Assembly (NCBI RefSeq): GCF_000422425.1
Contig: NZ_AULT01000010.1
Location: 1-64,000, forward strand
DNA length: 64,000 bases
Origin: Oceanospirillum beijerinckii DSM 7166
Lineage (GTDB): Bacteria > Pseudomonadota > Gammaproteobacteria > Pseudomonadales > Halomonadaceae
Direction: 5' to 3'
Shown: piece by piece, positions 16,988 through 27,128 of the stretch
How the letters are laid out: the number at the start of each line of letters is the position of its first letter
How positions within the stretch are numbered: the stretch's first letter is position 1
Translations under genes and position numbers: made by a program
The notes under the pieces: model-generated
What the model was told of the DNA's origin: nothing
The model's database searches: none
Seen by the model: only the letters and a program-made list of their open reading frames with translations

Positions 16988-18658
16988 ATGTCCCGGCCTC
17001 AGTCCCGGCCCTCTCAATCCGATCAAGTCCAGCCTTCGGAATCACAGCCAGGCCAAGCTGCTTCTGGTAACCATCAAGCGAGTTCTGGTAATAACGAAAT
17101 GACCTCTGGTAAGAGCGATGGGGCTCGCAAACCCGGCCTGCTGCGCTCCGGTTTAATTGTCAGCATGATGACCATGCTGTCCCGTGTGTTGGGTCTGGCA
17201 CGGGATATTGTGATTGCCAACCTGTTTGGTGCGGGCAGTGGTGCGGATGCGTTTTTTGTCGCCTTTAAGATTCCTAACTTTCTGCGTCGTCTGTTTGCGG
17301 AAGGGGCGTTTAACCAGGCCTTTGTGCCCGTGTTATCGGAGTATCGCAGCCAAAGGGATCGCGTGGCTGTCAAAGGGTTAATTAATGCAGTGGCGGGAAC
17401 GCTGGGCTTAACTCTGGCGGGTATCACGCTGTTAGCGATTCTTGCTGCGCCTTTGTTGGTGTGGGTATTTGCTCCAGGATTTAGTCAGATGCCTGAGAAG
17501 CAGGCGCTGACCGTTGAGATGTTGCGTCTAACCTTTCCCTACCTGTTATTGATCTCAATGACTGCCTTTGCGGGTAGTATTCTCAATAGTTACGACCGCT
17601 TTGCTGTGCCGGCATTTACCCCCGTGTTACTGAATTTGTCGTTGATCGGTTCGGCTATCTGGCTCACACCTATGATGGCTGAACCTGTGATGGCGTTGGC
17701 CTGGGGGGTGTTGATCGCCGGTAGTGTCCAGTTGCTGTTCCAGATACCGTTCCTGGCACGAATTGGGCTGTTACCCAGGCCTAAGGTCAGTTGGAAGGAT
17801 GAAGGTGTACGTCGCATTATGAAGCTGATGGCACCGGCCTTGTTTGGTGTTTCGGTCAGTCAAATTAACCTCCTGTTAGATACGGTGCTGGCCTCCTTCC
17901 TGATCAGTGGCAGTGTCTCCTGGTTGTACTACTCCGATCGCTTGGTTGAGTTGCCATTGGGGGTCTTTGCTATCGCCATTGCGACAGTAATCCTGCCGAG
18001 TCTGTCCACCAAGCATGCGGAAAAGTCCCAACAGGGTTTTGCCAGAACCCTGGATTGGTCGATGCGCATGGTGCTGCTGATTGCGGTACCTGCTGCTGTG
18101 GCCCTGATTGTTCTGGCTGAGCCTCTGCTATTTACACTGTTCCAGTACGGTGCGATGACGGTGCATGATGTGGATATGGCGGCAATGAGCCTGCGCGCTT
18201 ATGCGGTGGGGCTGATCGCCTTTATGCTGATTAAGGTGTTGGCTCCCGGTTATTACGCCCGTCAGGATACGACGACCCCTGTGAAGATAGGTATTAAGGC
18301 CATGGTGGCTAATATGGTATTTAACCTGGGCTTGGTGTTCTGGTTGGAGCATGCTGGTTTGGCACTGGCGACTTCGCTGTCAGCCTTCCTGAACGCCGGT
18401 TTGCTGTGGTACGGGCTGAAAAAGTCTGGTGTTTTTGTCTGGCAAGCCGGGTGGTGGAAGTATCTGCTGCAACTTATCTTATCCACAGGCTTGATGCTGG
18501 TGTTATTGCTGCAATTGAATCCAACGTTAGCCGAGTGGGCCAGTGTGGATTGGCTGCAGCGAGCAATCTGGATGGCAATTCTGGTAGCCTTTGGCGGTGT
18601 TGGTTATGTGGCCATGCTGATATTAACCGGTTTAAAACCGAGAGACCTGCGCCACTGA
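16988..18658 (+). CDS. murJ: Lipid II flippase MurJ
   Basis: This 556-residue polytopic membrane protein of the MOP superfamily flips lipid II across the inner membrane for peptidoglycan synthesis. Conserved features include RVLGLARDIVIANLFGAG, FKIPNFLRRLFAEGAFNQAFVPV, SYDRFAVPAF and APGYYARQDTTTPVKI, and about 14 hydrophobic segments. The ATG at 16988 follows AAGGATTCGCT. It gives a hydrophilic, Ser/Gln-rich N-terminal tail of about 50 residues that E. coli MurJ lacks; an internal start at codon 38 cannot be excluded. In Pseudomonas ribF follows directly; here a dioxygenase gene is interposed on the other strand. Confidence 0.96.
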   Translation: MSRPQSRPSQSDQVQPSESQPGQAASGNHQASSGNNEMTSGKSDGARKPGLLRSGLIVSMMTMLSRVLGLARDIVIANLFGAGSGADAFFVAFKIPNFLRRLFAEGAFNQAFVPVLSEYRSQRDRVAVKGLINAVAGTLGLTLAGITLLAILAAPLLVWVFAPGFSQMPEKQALTVEMLRLTFPYLLLISMTAFAGSILNSYDRFAVPAFTPVLLNLSLIGSAIWLTPMMAEPVMALAWGVLIAGSVQLLFQIPFLARIGLLPRPKVSWKDEGVRRIMKLMAPALFGVSVSQINLLLDTVLASFLISGSVSWLYYSDRLVELPLGVFAIAIATVILPSLSTKHAEKSQQGFARTLDWSMRMVLLIAVPAAVALIVLAEPLLFTLFQYGAMTVHDVDMAAMSLRAYAVGLIAFMLIKVLAPGYYARQDTTTPVKIGIKAMVANMVFNLGLVFWLEHAGLALATSLSAFLNAGLLWYGLKKSGVFVWQAGWWKYLLQLILSTGLMLVLLLQLNPTLAEWASVDWLQRAIWMAILVAFGGVGYVAMLILTGLKPRDLRH

Positions 18659-18742
18659 TTTAATGTGGTCAGTGACGAGGTATGTCCTATAGATAGCTCT
18701 CGCTCAACTATGCTCCGGCTGCTCTGAGGCTTTGATCTCCGC

Positions 18743-19768
18743 CTATTCTTTATGTAGGGGGTACATATTAATATATTGCACAACTCGTGGGCTATGGGCT
18801 CTATTCGGGCTGCTACCATGGGGAAGAGCGTGGTGCCAGATAATAAGATCTCCAGCTTTTGCAGCAATAGGCTTGATATTAAATTTGGACCAATCCTGCT
18901 CTTGAGGGTTGGTGTTATCCGGTAAAGATCTTAGCCAATTATCAATTTTATGGTGGAAGCCCGGAGCGCAGCTGAATGCTCCCTGATTTTCTGCGGTATC
19001 GGTCAGATAAATAAGACCTTGCGTACGAAATGGAATAGGTGGGTTAAAGTGATCAAGATCCCAGTGGATGTCAGGGCCAGGAAATTTCCATAACTCCGTC
19101 TCAGGGGGGTTAATACTGACTCGGTCAGTGGAGACCGTTAACTGGTTTGTTTGCCATAGTTGTGCAAAGGCTTTTCGAATAACCTCTTTTTTTCTAATCT
19201 TTTTCTGTATAGGGCTATCAAAAAACTGCACCATGATTTGTTGCTTGCTTTCATGGGGGAGGTACCAAGTGTCGGGGACCTGCAAAGAGAAATTTAGAAA
19301 CCGGTTAATTTCTTCGAGTAGAGTGTCACATTCCTGTTGATTCAGAACAGAGGGGATTATGATATAACCCTGTTCATTCCAAAATGCCATCTGCTCTTCT
19401 GAAAGCACATTTGTAATTTCTTGGGGATCGTATTGTGCAGGAGAGTGCCGTAGAGCTTGATTGATTGCTTTAACAGCTTGGTCGGGAGCTTGATCATTAT
19501 TCTTTGTTAAAACAAAGTCCTCAAATTCAGTAAGCTTTGAGCATTGATATAGACAGGCTAGGGCAGGTTCCAAGCCAAGGTTTAGTTCATTGATCAGTAT
19601 AAGATCTAGTTCCCACTCCTGCTGTATCAATTCCTGGTCGATCCTACCCTGTTTGTTGAGTTGATGCTTATGCCAGAAGCGCTTTAGGTGGGGGATGTTT
19701 AACGCTGTTAACTCCTGGCTTTCAGGCAGTCGCTGTTGCTTGGTTTCTTGAGGCATCACTTCTTTCAT
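18743..19768 (-). CDS. Phytanoyl-CoA dioxygenase (PhyH)-family Fe(II)/2-oxoglutarate oxygenase
   Basis: The 341-residue protein shows the PhyH fold: FWNEQGYIIIPSVL, the metal-binding HWDLDH (HxD), and a distal His with the 2-oxoglutarate-binding Arg in HHALPHGSSPNRAHSPRV. About 120 N-terminal residues precede the catalytic domain and contain no domain I recognise. Such enzymes hydroxylate lipids, amino acids or secondary metabolites; the substrate here is unknown. It lies alone on the minus strand between murJ and ribF, genes that are adjacent in Pseudomonas, and looks more AT-rich by eye than its neighbours. Both points suggest acquisition. Confidence 0.85.
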   Translation of the reverse strand: MKEVMPQETKQQRLPESQELTALNIPHLKRFWHKHQLNKQGRIDQELIQQEWELDLILINELNLGLEPALACLYQCSKLTEFEDFVLTKNNDQAPDQAVKAINQALRHSPAQYDPQEITNVLSEEQMAFWNEQGYIIIPSVLNQQECDTLLEEINRFLNFSLQVPDTWYLPHESKQQIMVQFFDSPIQKKIRKKEVIRKAFAQLWQTNQLTVSTDRVSINPPETELWKFPGPDIHWDLDHFNPPIPFRTQGLIYLTDTAENQGAFSCAPGFHHKIDNWLRSLPDNTNPQEQDWSKFNIKPIAAKAGDLIIWHHALPHGSSPNRAHSPRVVQYINMYPLHKE

Positions 19769-20138
19769 ATTCAGTCCCTTGGCTCGATTGTCTTGGTATT
19801 TGCTCTGTGATTCGAGCAGTATGCTATAGGAATATGGTCATGAGGAGAAAAAGAGTGACCTCAGGCTAAACTACAGCCTGGATAATGGGAAGGTTGCCCG
19901 TTAAGTTAAATCACAGGGCTTTGTCTCTATATTTTGCCTGTAAATACTGCTTTAAAGTAGACAATTGAGCCCTTACTGATGAGATATTGGGTTGAAAGGG
20001 TGCACCGTACGTTTATTTCGCTATAATCAGGCTCTTTTGATTTTTTTGTGTACACACTGCATAGGGTGCACTTAGCCGTTTATTCTTATTGGATAAGCAC
20101 GGGTATTAAACCACCTGAACGAGGGTAGCTGGGGCAAA
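19769..20138. other. Gap between the dioxygenase gene and ribF
   Basis: These 370 AT-rich bases separate two divergent genes and must hold both promoters. A good -10 (TATAAT at 20022-20027) points toward ribF but has no convincing -35 at normal spacing. I see no gene or repeat. Confidence 0.4.
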
Positions 20139-21113
20139 ATGGAACTGATTCGAGGTTTGCATAATTTCCGGCCTGAACACAGAGGCTGTGTCGCCACCAT
20201 TGGTAATTTTGATGGTGTACACCTGGGACATCAGACTGTTTTACGTCAGGTCAAAGCCAAGGCTCAGGAGCTGGGGCTACCTTCTACTGTGGTCGTGTTT
20301 GAGCCTCAGCCCAGAGAGTTCTTTGCTAAAGATCAGGCTCCGGCCCGTTTGACCCGCTTTCGTGATAAGACTGAGCGTTTAGCCGAGCAGGGCGTTGATC
20401 GTGTGGTCTGTCTGCCCTTTAACCGTCGTTTAGCCAGTTTATCTGCCCAGGCCTTTATTGAAGAGGTTCTGATCCAGGGGTTGGATATTCGTTATCTGGT
20501 GGTGGGTGATGACTTCCGTTTTGGCTGCGATCGGGCCGGTGATTTTGCTCTGCTACAACAGGTGGGCGAAGAGCAAGGTTTTGATGTGGTGCACACTGAA
20601 ACCTTTGAAGTGGCTGCTGAGCGCGTCAGCAGTACACGGGTACGTCAGGTCTTAGCCGATGCTAACTTTACTCTGGCCAGTGAACTATTGGGCGTACCTT
20701 ATCAGATTTCTGGCCGTGTGATACATGGCCAGAAGCTGGGGCGGCAATTGGGCGTACCGACGGCCAATCTATCATTAAAAGATAAAAAGCCTGCGTTGCA
20801 GGGAGTGTATACGGTGCTGCTGACAGGAGAGGATGGTACAACTTATCGTGGGGTTGCCAATATTGGCAACAGGCCGACGATTCGAGGCGTTAAACCTTCG
20901 CTGGAAGTGCACCTGTTTGATTTTAATGGCGACCTGTACGGACAACGTGTGCAGGTAGTCTTTTGCAGTAAGTTACGTGATGAAGTGCGTTTCCCGGATG
21001 TGGAAGCGCTGCGTCAACAGATCCAGCAGGATCTGCAGGTGGCGCGCAGCTATTTTGATGGACATGATGGTCAGATGATCCCTCTGGCCCACGGCATACT
21101 GGGTATTAACTGA
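20139..21113 (+). CDS. ribF: Bifunctional riboflavin kinase / FAD synthetase
   Basis: The enzyme converts riboflavin to FMN and FMN to FAD. Of 324 residues the N-terminal half is the adenylyltransferase (IGNFDGVHLGHQ, GDDFRFG, SSTRVRQ) and the C-terminal half is the riboflavin kinase (GRVIHGQKLGRQLGVPTANL, GVANIGNRPT, VHLFDF). It is the first gene of the rightward ribF-ileS-lspA-fkpB-ispH block. Confidence 0.97.
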   Translation: MELIRGLHNFRPEHRGCVATIGNFDGVHLGHQTVLRQVKAKAQELGLPSTVVVFEPQPREFFAKDQAPARLTRFRDKTERLAEQGVDRVVCLPFNRRLASLSAQAFIEEVLIQGLDIRYLVVGDDFRFGCDRAGDFALLQQVGEEQGFDVVHTETFEVAAERVSSTRVRQVLADANFTLASELLGVPYQISGRVIHGQKLGRQLGVPTANLSLKDKKPALQGVYTVLLTGEDGTTYRGVANIGNRPTIRGVKPSLEVHLFDFNGDLYGQRVQVVFCSKLRDEVRFPDVEALRQQIQQDLQVARSYFDGHDGQMIPLAHGILGIN

Positions 21114-21259
21114 ACAGGGCAATGATCGTATGGTCCAAAGGCACATGAAGGGTTAACTTGCCCGGCAGCCTTAGGCCACGGACATCAGCCTGAATGACCA
21201 GTAACGGACTGTCTGTAACCCTATTATTTTTTGAAAATCTGAGCAGCGATATCTGAGCC

Positions 21260-24067
21260 ATGAGCGATTACAAAAACACTCTCAATCTTCCAGAAACTGA
21301 TTTTCCCATGCGCGGCAACCTGCCTCAGCGCGAACCTGATCGTCTTGCTCGTTGGGATGAGATTGGTCTGTACGACAAGATGCGTAAGGCGGGTGAAGGT
21401 CGTCCGAAATTTGTTCTGCATGATGGCCCTCCGTATGCAAACGGCAATATCCATATTGGTCACGCCGTTAACAAAATTCTGAAAGATATGATTGTGAAAT
21501 CCCGTACGCTGGCGGGTTTCGATGCGCCATATGTACCGGGTTGGGACTGTCACGGTCTGCCGATTGAGCACAAGGTAGAGACCATGATCGGTCGCGCCGG
21601 TGACAAGGTGCCGTTCAGTGAGTTCCGTCAGAAGTGTCGTGAGTATGCAACAAAACAGGTGGATGGCCAGAAAGCCGACTTTATCCGTCTGGGTGTGCAC
21701 GGTGACTGGGAAAAACCTTACCTGACCATGAACTTCGATACCGAAGCCAATATTGTTCGTGCTCTGGGTCGTATTCAGGAAAACGGCCACCTGGTAAAAG
21801 GCTATAAGCCGGTTTACTGGAGTGTGGTCGGTCAATCCGCTCTGGCAGAAGCTGAGGTGGAGTATCAGGATAAGACCTCGATTGCTCTGGATGTGGCATT
21901 TACCTTTATTGATCAAGCCAGGGCGCTGGAGCTGTTTGGTAATCCTGCCGGTGAAGGCGATGTTTCCGTTGTGATCTGGACCACCACCGCCTGGACACTG
22001 CCGGTTAACCAAGCGGTGTCTCTGAATGCGAATCTGGATTACGCCCTGGTACAGCTGCGTGATCAGCGCCTGGTACTGGCTGCGTCTATGGTGGATGGCA
22101 TCATGGCGCGTTGGGGCGAAGATAAGTTTGAAGTGCTGGCAACGGCTTCCGGTCAGGCACTGGAAAACCAGCTGTTGAAGCACCCATTCTTCGACAAGCA
22201 GGTACCTGTGATTCTGGGTGATCACGTCACTACCGATGCAGGTACAGGTGCAGTACACACCGCGCCTGATCACGGTATGGACGATTTCCTGGTGGGGCAG
22301 AAATACGGTCTGGGCACGATTAATCTGGTTCAGGCTAACGGAACCTATACGGATGAGGCCGGTGAATTTGCCGGTATGCATGTCTATAAAGTGGATGAGC
22401 CGGTAATGGATGCCCTGAAGCGTGAAGGCAAGCTGGTGCATCACAAAGCGTTTGAGCACAGCTACCCTCACTGCTGGCGTACCAAAACACCTCTGATCTA
22501 TCGTGCGACGCCACAGTGGTTTATCTCGATGGAAGAGAAAGGCCTGAAAAAAGACGCGCTGGAAGCGATCAAGGGTGTGCAGTGGTTCCCGGGTTGGGGC
22601 CAGAACCGTATCGAGGCGATGGTTGAGCAGAGCCCGGATTGGTGTGTCTCCCGTCAGCGTACCTGGGGTGTGCCGATTACGCTGTTTATCCACAAAGAGA
22701 CTGAAGAGCTGCACCCGCGCACGACTGAGCTGTTTGAGCAGGTAGCGCAGCGCATCGAAGAAAAAGGTATGGATGCCTGGTTTGAGCTGGACGCCGCTGA
22801 GCTGTTAGGTGATGAAGCCGATCAGTACACCAAGGTCACCGATACGCTGGATGTATGGTTCGACTCCGGGGCGACTCACTACGCGGTACTTAACAACCGT
22901 GACGAGCTGACCTTCCCGGCGGATCTGTATCTGGAAGGTTCGGATCAGCACCGTGGTTGGTTCCAGTCCTCGCTGAAAACGTCGATTGCGATCAATGGTT
23001 GTGCGCCGTACAAGCAGGTGCTGACCCACGGCTTTACCGTGGACGAGAAGGGCTACAAGATGTCCAAGTCCCTGGGTAACGTGATCGCGCCACAGGAAGT
23101 GACCGACTCTCTGGGTGCGGATATTCTGCGTCTGTGGGTTGCCGCAACCGATTATTCCGGTGAAATGGCGGTATCCAAGCAGATTCTGCAGCGTACTGCA
23201 GACTCTTATCGTCGTATCCGTAACACCGCACGTTTCCTGCTGGCCAACCTGAACGGCTTCAACCCTGAAACCGATATGGTGACACCGGAAGAGATGCTGT
23301 CTCTGGATCAGTGGGCGGTGGATCGTTCCCTGCAGCTGCAAAATGAACTGCTGTCTGCCTATGAAGAATATCACTTCCTGAGCGTTTACCAGAAGGTACA
23401 TAACTTCTGTGCCCAGGATCTGGGCGGCTTCTATCTGGATATCATCAAGGATCGTCAGTACACCACACAGGAAAACAGCTTGGCACGCCGTTCTTGTCAG
23501 ACTGCGCTGTACCATATCGCAGAAGCGCTGGTACGTTGGATTGCGCCTATTACGGCTTTCACTGCGGAAGAGATCTACGAAAATATCCCGGGTGAGCGTG
23601 GCGAATCTGTCTTCCTGACGACCTGGTATGACGGTCTGTTCGAGATGCAGGACAGCGGTGAGATGAACCGCGACTACTGGAATCGCGTAATGAGTGTGAA
23701 GGAAGCCGTAAACAAGGCTCTGGAAGACGCGCGTAAAGACGGTAAGGTGAAAGGTTCTCTCTCCACTGAAGTGACCCTGTATGCGGATGACGAGCTGCAG
23801 CAGTTGATCGGTCGCCTGGGTGACGAGCTGCGTTTTGTACTGCTGACCTCTGATGCTCAGATCAAACCGCTGGCCGATGCGGCTGATGCGGCAGAGACTG
23901 AACTGGCTGGTTTGAAAGTTGTGGTTAAAGCCGCTGAGCATGCGAAATGTGGTCGTTGCTGGCACCACCGTGAAGACGTGGGCCAGAATGCGGATCACCC
24001 TGAACTTTGTGGTCGCTGCGTGTCTAATCTGGAAGATGGCGAAGGCGAGCAACGTCAGTTTGCTTAA
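21260..24067 (+). CDS. ileS: Isoleucyl-tRNA synthetase
   Basis: This 935-residue class I synthetase charges tRNA-Ile. It has the HIGH-type motif ([15 protein letters not shown]), the long CP1 editing domain ([18 protein letters not shown]), KMSKSLGN, and a C-terminal zinc-binding module (CGRCWHH and CGRC). Its length is close to the bacterial norm. The start at 21260 lies 146 bases after ribF. Long antisense open frames across it are coding shadows. Confidence 0.98.
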   Translation: MSDYKNTLNLPETDFPMRGNLPQREPDRLARWDEIGLYDKMRKAGEGRPKFVLHDGPPYANGNIHIGHAVNKILKDMIVKSRTLAGFDAPYVPGWDCHGLPIEHKVETMIGRAGDKVPFSEFRQKCREYATKQVDGQKADFIRLGVHGDWEKPYLTMNFDTEANIVRALGRIQENGHLVKGYKPVYWSVVGQSALAEAEVEYQDKTSIALDVAFTFIDQARALELFGNPAGEGDVSVVIWTTTAWTLPVNQAVSLNANLDYALVQLRDQRLVLAASMVDGIMARWGEDKFEVLATASGQALENQLLKHPFFDKQVPVILGDHVTTDAGTGAVHTAPDHGMDDFLVGQKYGLGTINLVQANGTYTDEAGEFAGMHVYKVDEPVMDALKREGKLVHHKAFEHSYPHCWRTKTPLIYRATPQWFISMEEKGLKKDALEAIKGVQWFPGWGQNRIEAMVEQSPDWCVSRQRTWGVPITLFIHKETEELHPRTTELFEQVAQRIEEKGMDAWFELDAAELLGDEADQYTKVTDTLDVWFDSGATHYAVLNNRDELTFPADLYLEGSDQHRGWFQSSLKTSIAINGCAPYKQVLTHGFTVDEKGYKMSKSLGNVIAPQEVTDSLGADILRLWVAATDYSGEMAVSKQILQRTADSYRRIRNTARFLLANLNGFNPETDMVTPEEMLSLDQWAVDRSLQLQNELLSAYEEYHFLSVYQKVHNFCAQDLGGFYLDIIKDRQYTTQENSLARRSCQTALYHIAEALVRWIAPITAFTAEEIYENIPGERGESVFLTTWYDGLFEMQDSGEMNRDYWNRVMSVKEAVNKALEDARKDGKVKGSLSTEVTLYADDELQQLIGRLGDELRFVLLTSDAQIKPLADAADAAETELAGLKVVVKAAEHAKCGRCWHHREDVGQNADHPELCGRCVSNLEDGEGEQRQFA

Positions 24068-24257
24068 GCCTTTGGATTAGAAATAAACCGTTCGGCTGGC
24101 TGCTTGCTTATTTTACAGCGATGGCTGGCCGAATGGGTGGTTAGAACCGCCTGCCCAGAGTTTTGAAATGATCCAGTCTCTTAAATGATACTGTGTTTTG
24201 CTCATACTGAGCTGGTAGCTGATATTACCTATTAAGCGGATTAAAAAGCGGTTAACT

Positions 24258-24854
24258 ATGGCACGCAAAGATACACACAGGGGCGAAGCGCTTAACGGGT
24301 CAGCGAATGCTGGCCCGTCTCTGTCTGGAAGCTACCACCAGCAAACACCTTTGATTGATGAGCCCAAGGTCAGTAAATGGGGCCAGTTAAAGTGGCTGTG
24401 GTTGTCGCTGGTGGTGATTGTCTTGGATCTGGCTACTAAGGCCTGGGTATCCAATACCTTCCGTTATGGTGAACTGTTAGAAGTGCTGCCGATTTTTGAT
24501 CTGACCCTGCTGCACAATAAAGGCGCGGCGTTTAGCTTTCTGGCCAATGAAGCGGGTTGGCAGCGCTGGTTTTTTGCCCTGATTGCCGTGGTGGTCAGTG
24601 GTGTCTTGCTGGTGTGGTTAAAACGCTTAAAAGGCAATGAAACCTGGTTAGCCGTCGCTTTAGCGCTGGTGTTAGGCGGTGCGCTGGGTAATCTGCATGA
24701 TCGTGTCTTGCTGGGCTATGTGGTGGATTTTCTGTTTTTCCACTGGGAAAACAACTACTTCCCCGCTTTTAATTTGGCAGACAGCGCCATTACCCTGGGT
24801 GCAGGTATGCTAATTATCGATATGATTCGCAACCCCGATAGTAAAAAATCCTGA
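24258..24854 (+). CDS. lspA: Signal peptidase II (prolipoprotein)
   Basis: The inner-membrane aspartyl protease removes signal peptides from diacylglyceryl-modified prolipoproteins. Of 198 residues, about 45 N-terminal hydrophilic residues precede four membrane helices; E. coli LspA lacks that tail. Conserved motifs include the catalytic Asp regions GALGNLHDRV and FNLADSAITLG and the upstream HNKGAAFSFL. A later start would remove the tail, but no other ATG occurs before the first helix. Confidence 0.95.
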   Translation: MARKDTHRGEALNGSANAGPSLSGSYHQQTPLIDEPKVSKWGQLKWLWLSLVVIVLDLATKAWVSNTFRYGELLEVLPIFDLTLLHNKGAAFSFLANEAGWQRWFFALIAVVVSGVLLVWLKRLKGNETWLAVALALVLGGALGNLHDRVLLGYVVDFLFFHWENNYFPAFNLADSAITLGAGMLIIDMIRNPDSKKS

Positions 24855-24979
24855 CGTTTTATCGCTGTAGCGCATGCTCTATTGCGTATAGCTTGCAGTT
24901 TGAAAGGCCTCCAATAATTTGAAAGCCCCTAATAAACTGCCAAATTTTGTCTAACCCACAAACGTGGAAGGTCGTGAAG

Positions 24980-25438
24980 ATGAGTGAACAACAGATTGGT
25001 CAAGGGACTCAGGTCACTTTGCATTTTGCCCTGAAACTGGAAGATGGCGCTGTCGTGGACAGCACCTTTGATAAAACCCCGGCTACCTTTGCTGTTGGTG
25101 ATGGCAACCTGCCTGAAAACTTTGAACAGCTGCTGCACGGCCTGAGCGCTGGTAGTAAACAAAGCTTCACTGTTGCGCCGGAAAAAGCTTTTGGTCAGCA
25201 TAACCCAAGCAATGTGCAGACGATTGCCCGTGCTCAGTTTGGTGATATGGAACTGGAAGAAGGTCTGATGATCAACTTCGCCGATAAAGCCAACGGTGAA
25301 CTGCCGGGCGTGATCGCAGGATTTGACGATAAAACCGTACAGGTGGATTTTAACCATCCGCTGGCCGGTCGTACTCTGACGTTTGACGTGGAAGTGATTT
25401 CGGTGGCTGATGCGCCGGAAGAAGCCACTGCGGAATAA
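24980..25438 (+). CDS. fkpB: FKBP-type peptidyl-prolyl isomerase FkpB (SlpA)
   Basis: The 152-residue FKBP-type proline isomerase contains [19 protein letters not shown] and [14 protein letters not shown], typical of the SlpA/FkpB subgroup with its insert-in-flap domain. The ATG at 24980 has GGAAGG upstream. Its place between lspA and ispH is conserved in gammaproteobacteria. Confidence 0.94.
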   Translation: MSEQQIGQGTQVTLHFALKLEDGAVVDSTFDKTPATFAVGDGNLPENFEQLLHGLSAGSKQSFTVAPEKAFGQHNPSNVQTIARAQFGDMELEEGLMINFADKANGELPGVIAGFDDKTVQVDFNHPLAGRTLTFDVEVISVADAPEEATAE

Positions 25439-25451
25439 GCGGGATAGCCTG

Positions 25452-26417
25452 ATGACAAGTGAACAAGGCATGCAGATTCTGCTGGCCAACCCCAGAGGCT
25501 TTTGTGCCGGGGTTGATCGTGCCATTGAGATCGTAAACCGTGCGCTGGAGATCTTTGAGCCGCCCATCTATGTGCGTCATGAAGTGGTGCATAACAAGTT
25601 TGTGGTGAATGATCTGCGTAACCGTGGTGCGGTGTTTGTCGATGAACTGCACGAAGTCCCGGACGATACCATCGTAATCTTTAGTGCTCACGGTGTATCC
25701 AAAGCGGTGCAGGATGAGGCGGATCGTCGTGGCCTGAAAGTCTTTGATGCCACCTGCCCTCTGGTGACCAAGGTTCACCTTGAAGTGCTGAGATACAGCA
25801 AACAAGGCCAGGAGTGTGTGTTGATCGGTCACGCCGGCCACCCGGAAGTAGAAGGCACCATGGGGCGTTATGATACCTCAAGCGGCGGTGCGATCTATCT
25901 GGTGGAAGATGAGGCGGATGTCGCAGCATTGGAAGTGCAAGACACGGGTAAGCTGGCGTATGTGACTCAGACGACATTGTCGATGGACGATACTGCACGG
26001 GTGATTGATGCCCTGCGTGCCAAGTTCCCGCTGATCGAAGGCCCGAAAAAAGACGATATCTGCTACGCTACGCAAAACCGCCAGGATGCGGTGAAGCAAT
26101 TGGCGGAAGAGGTGGATCTGGTCCTGGTAGTCGGTTCACCCAATAGCTCCAACTCGAATCGTCTGCGTGAACTGTCCGAGCGGATTGGTACCCAGGCTTA
26201 TCTGATCGATAATGCCGAAGAGATTCAAACTGAGTGGTTGAAAAATGTTGGTCAGATCGGTATCACTGCGGGTGCTTCTGCCCCTGCGGTACTGGTTGAA
26301 CAGGTGATCGAGCGCTTAAAACAGTTGGGTGCAGATGCACCAAAAGAGTTATCAGGTCGGGAAGAGAATATTGTGTTCTCTATTCCAAAAGAGCTAAGGC
26401 TGACAGAAGTGGAATAA
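25452..26417 (+). CDS. ispH: 4-hydroxy-3-methylbut-2-enyl diphosphate reductase
   Basis: This [4Fe-4S] enzyme performs the last step of the MEP pathway, giving isopentenyl and dimethylallyl diphosphate. The three cluster cysteines are in [19 protein letters not shown] and ICYATQNRQ; the GSPNSSNS substrate motif is present. The ATG at 25452 gives 321 residues; the ATG at 25470 ([10 protein letters not shown]) corresponds to the E. coli start and is equally possible. The TAA stop is the first three bases of a palindromic element (26415-26558). Confidence 0.96.
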   Translation: MTSEQGMQILLANPRGFCAGVDRAIEIVNRALEIFEPPIYVRHEVVHNKFVVNDLRNRGAVFVDELHEVPDDTIVIFSAHGVSKAVQDEADRRGLKVFDATCPLVTKVHLEVLRYSKQGQECVLIGHAGHPEVEGTMGRYDTSSGGAIYLVEDEADVAALEVQDTGKLAYVTQTTLSMDDTARVIDALRAKFPLIEGPKKDDICYATQNRQDAVKQLAEEVDLVLVVGSPNSSNSNRLRELSERIGTQAYLIDNAEEIQTEWLKNVGQIGITAGASAPAVLVEQVIERLKQLGADAPKELSGREENIVFSIPKELRLTEVE

Positions 26418-26558
26418 TACCATTCCCGATAAGTTTCTTGATATCAGAGTAGGTTGGATAAGCGAAGCGCCATCCGACACTGACTCCGATACCGGATGAT
26501 TGTCGGAAGGCGCCTTGCGGCTTTTCCGACCTACAACAACTTATCTGGTTTGGTATAA
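26415..26558. repeat. MITE-like palindromic element at the ispH stop codon
   Basis: The 144-base element has imperfect terminal inverted repeats (TAATACCATTCCCGATAAG at the left; CTTATCTGGTTTGGTATAA at the right). An inner palindrome (26449-26534) runs GTAGGTTGGATAAGCG / CCATCCGACA to TGTCGGAAGG / CTTTTCCGACCTAC. It resembles REP-type or miniature inverted-repeat elements seen in many gammaproteobacteria, where GTAGGTCGGA-like arms recur. It supplies the ispH stop codon. No transposase is encoded. Confidence 0.7.
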
Positions 26559-26584
26559 GCTGCTGTACCTTTCTCTGTAATAAC

Positions 26585-26612
26585 AAAAAAGACGCGTCAA
26601 GCGTCTTTTTTG
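26585..26612. terminator. Bidirectional terminator between ispH and the pilin gene
   Basis: AAAAAAGACGC / GCGTCTTTTTT with a GTCAA loop has A- and T-runs on both sides, so it can serve ispH on the plus strand and the leftward pilin gene. Confidence 0.88.
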
Positions 26613-26628
26613 CTTTACGAGGTTTAGA

Positions 26629-27027
26629 TCACCAACAGGCTGCGGGTGTTTTCGCTTCGCCGCTAGCCGTCACTGTCATCACAATACTGGTACAGCCAGT
26701 ATCATTTGCCTGTACCTTTCCTGTTACCGCTTTGGCTGTTACCGTGTAGTTTGTTGCTGACGCATCTTCAATTTTCAGCTTGTACCAGCCTTCCTCAGAG
26801 GTTAAATGCACGCCAATATCCGAAGCGCTATTGGAGTAACTGCTACTGGACACACGCCAATTTTCCTGTGCCAGCTGTACCTTCATAATAGCGGTATAGG
26901 CATCGGCCCGGCGGCTTTCAAGAACATAGTTGTTGTATGAGGGATAAGCGACGGCTGTCAGAATACCCAAAATAGCGACTACAATCAGAAGCTCGATCAA
27001 TGTAAATCCCTTTTCTAGCCTATTCAT
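26629..27027 (-). CDS. pilE: Type IV pilin-like protein, PilE type
   Basis: The 132-residue prepilin has a 7-residue leader cleaved after Gly (MNRLEKG, then [24 protein letters not shown]), Glu at +5, and a C-terminal cysteine pair (GCTS and AACW). The ATG at 27027 has GGAGAG at ideal spacing, so I prefer it to the ATG at 27039. P. aeruginosa PilE is a minor pilin at the same syntenic place beside ispH; here the gene is divergent from the fimT/pilW/pilX/pilV genes instead of closing their operon. Confidence 0.85.
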   Translation of the reverse strand: MNRLEKGFTLIELLIVVAILGILTAVAYPSYNNYVLESRRADAYTAIMKVQLAQENWRVSSSSYSNSASDIGVHLTSEEGWYKLKIEDASATNYTVTAKAVTGKVQANDTGCTSIVMTVTASGEAKTPAACW

Positions 27028-27128
27028 GGCGCTCTCCATTTGCTTACCGGTCTGGTGGACTCTTACACTTGCACGGCGTGTGTCGATTAAATGTTAGGCG
27101 AAAGCACCCTCTAAGGACAGGAGGTTCT

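Noticed and set aside
21224-22714. Long (about 496-codon) open frame antisense to ileS
   Set aside because: It is a shadow of the strongly biased ileS coding frame; the translation has no domain and is rich in His, Gln and Thr as expected for an antisense reading.
22805-24052. Second long open frame antisense to ileS
   Set aside because: Same reason: antisense shadow of a highly conserved gene, no motif and no ribosome site.
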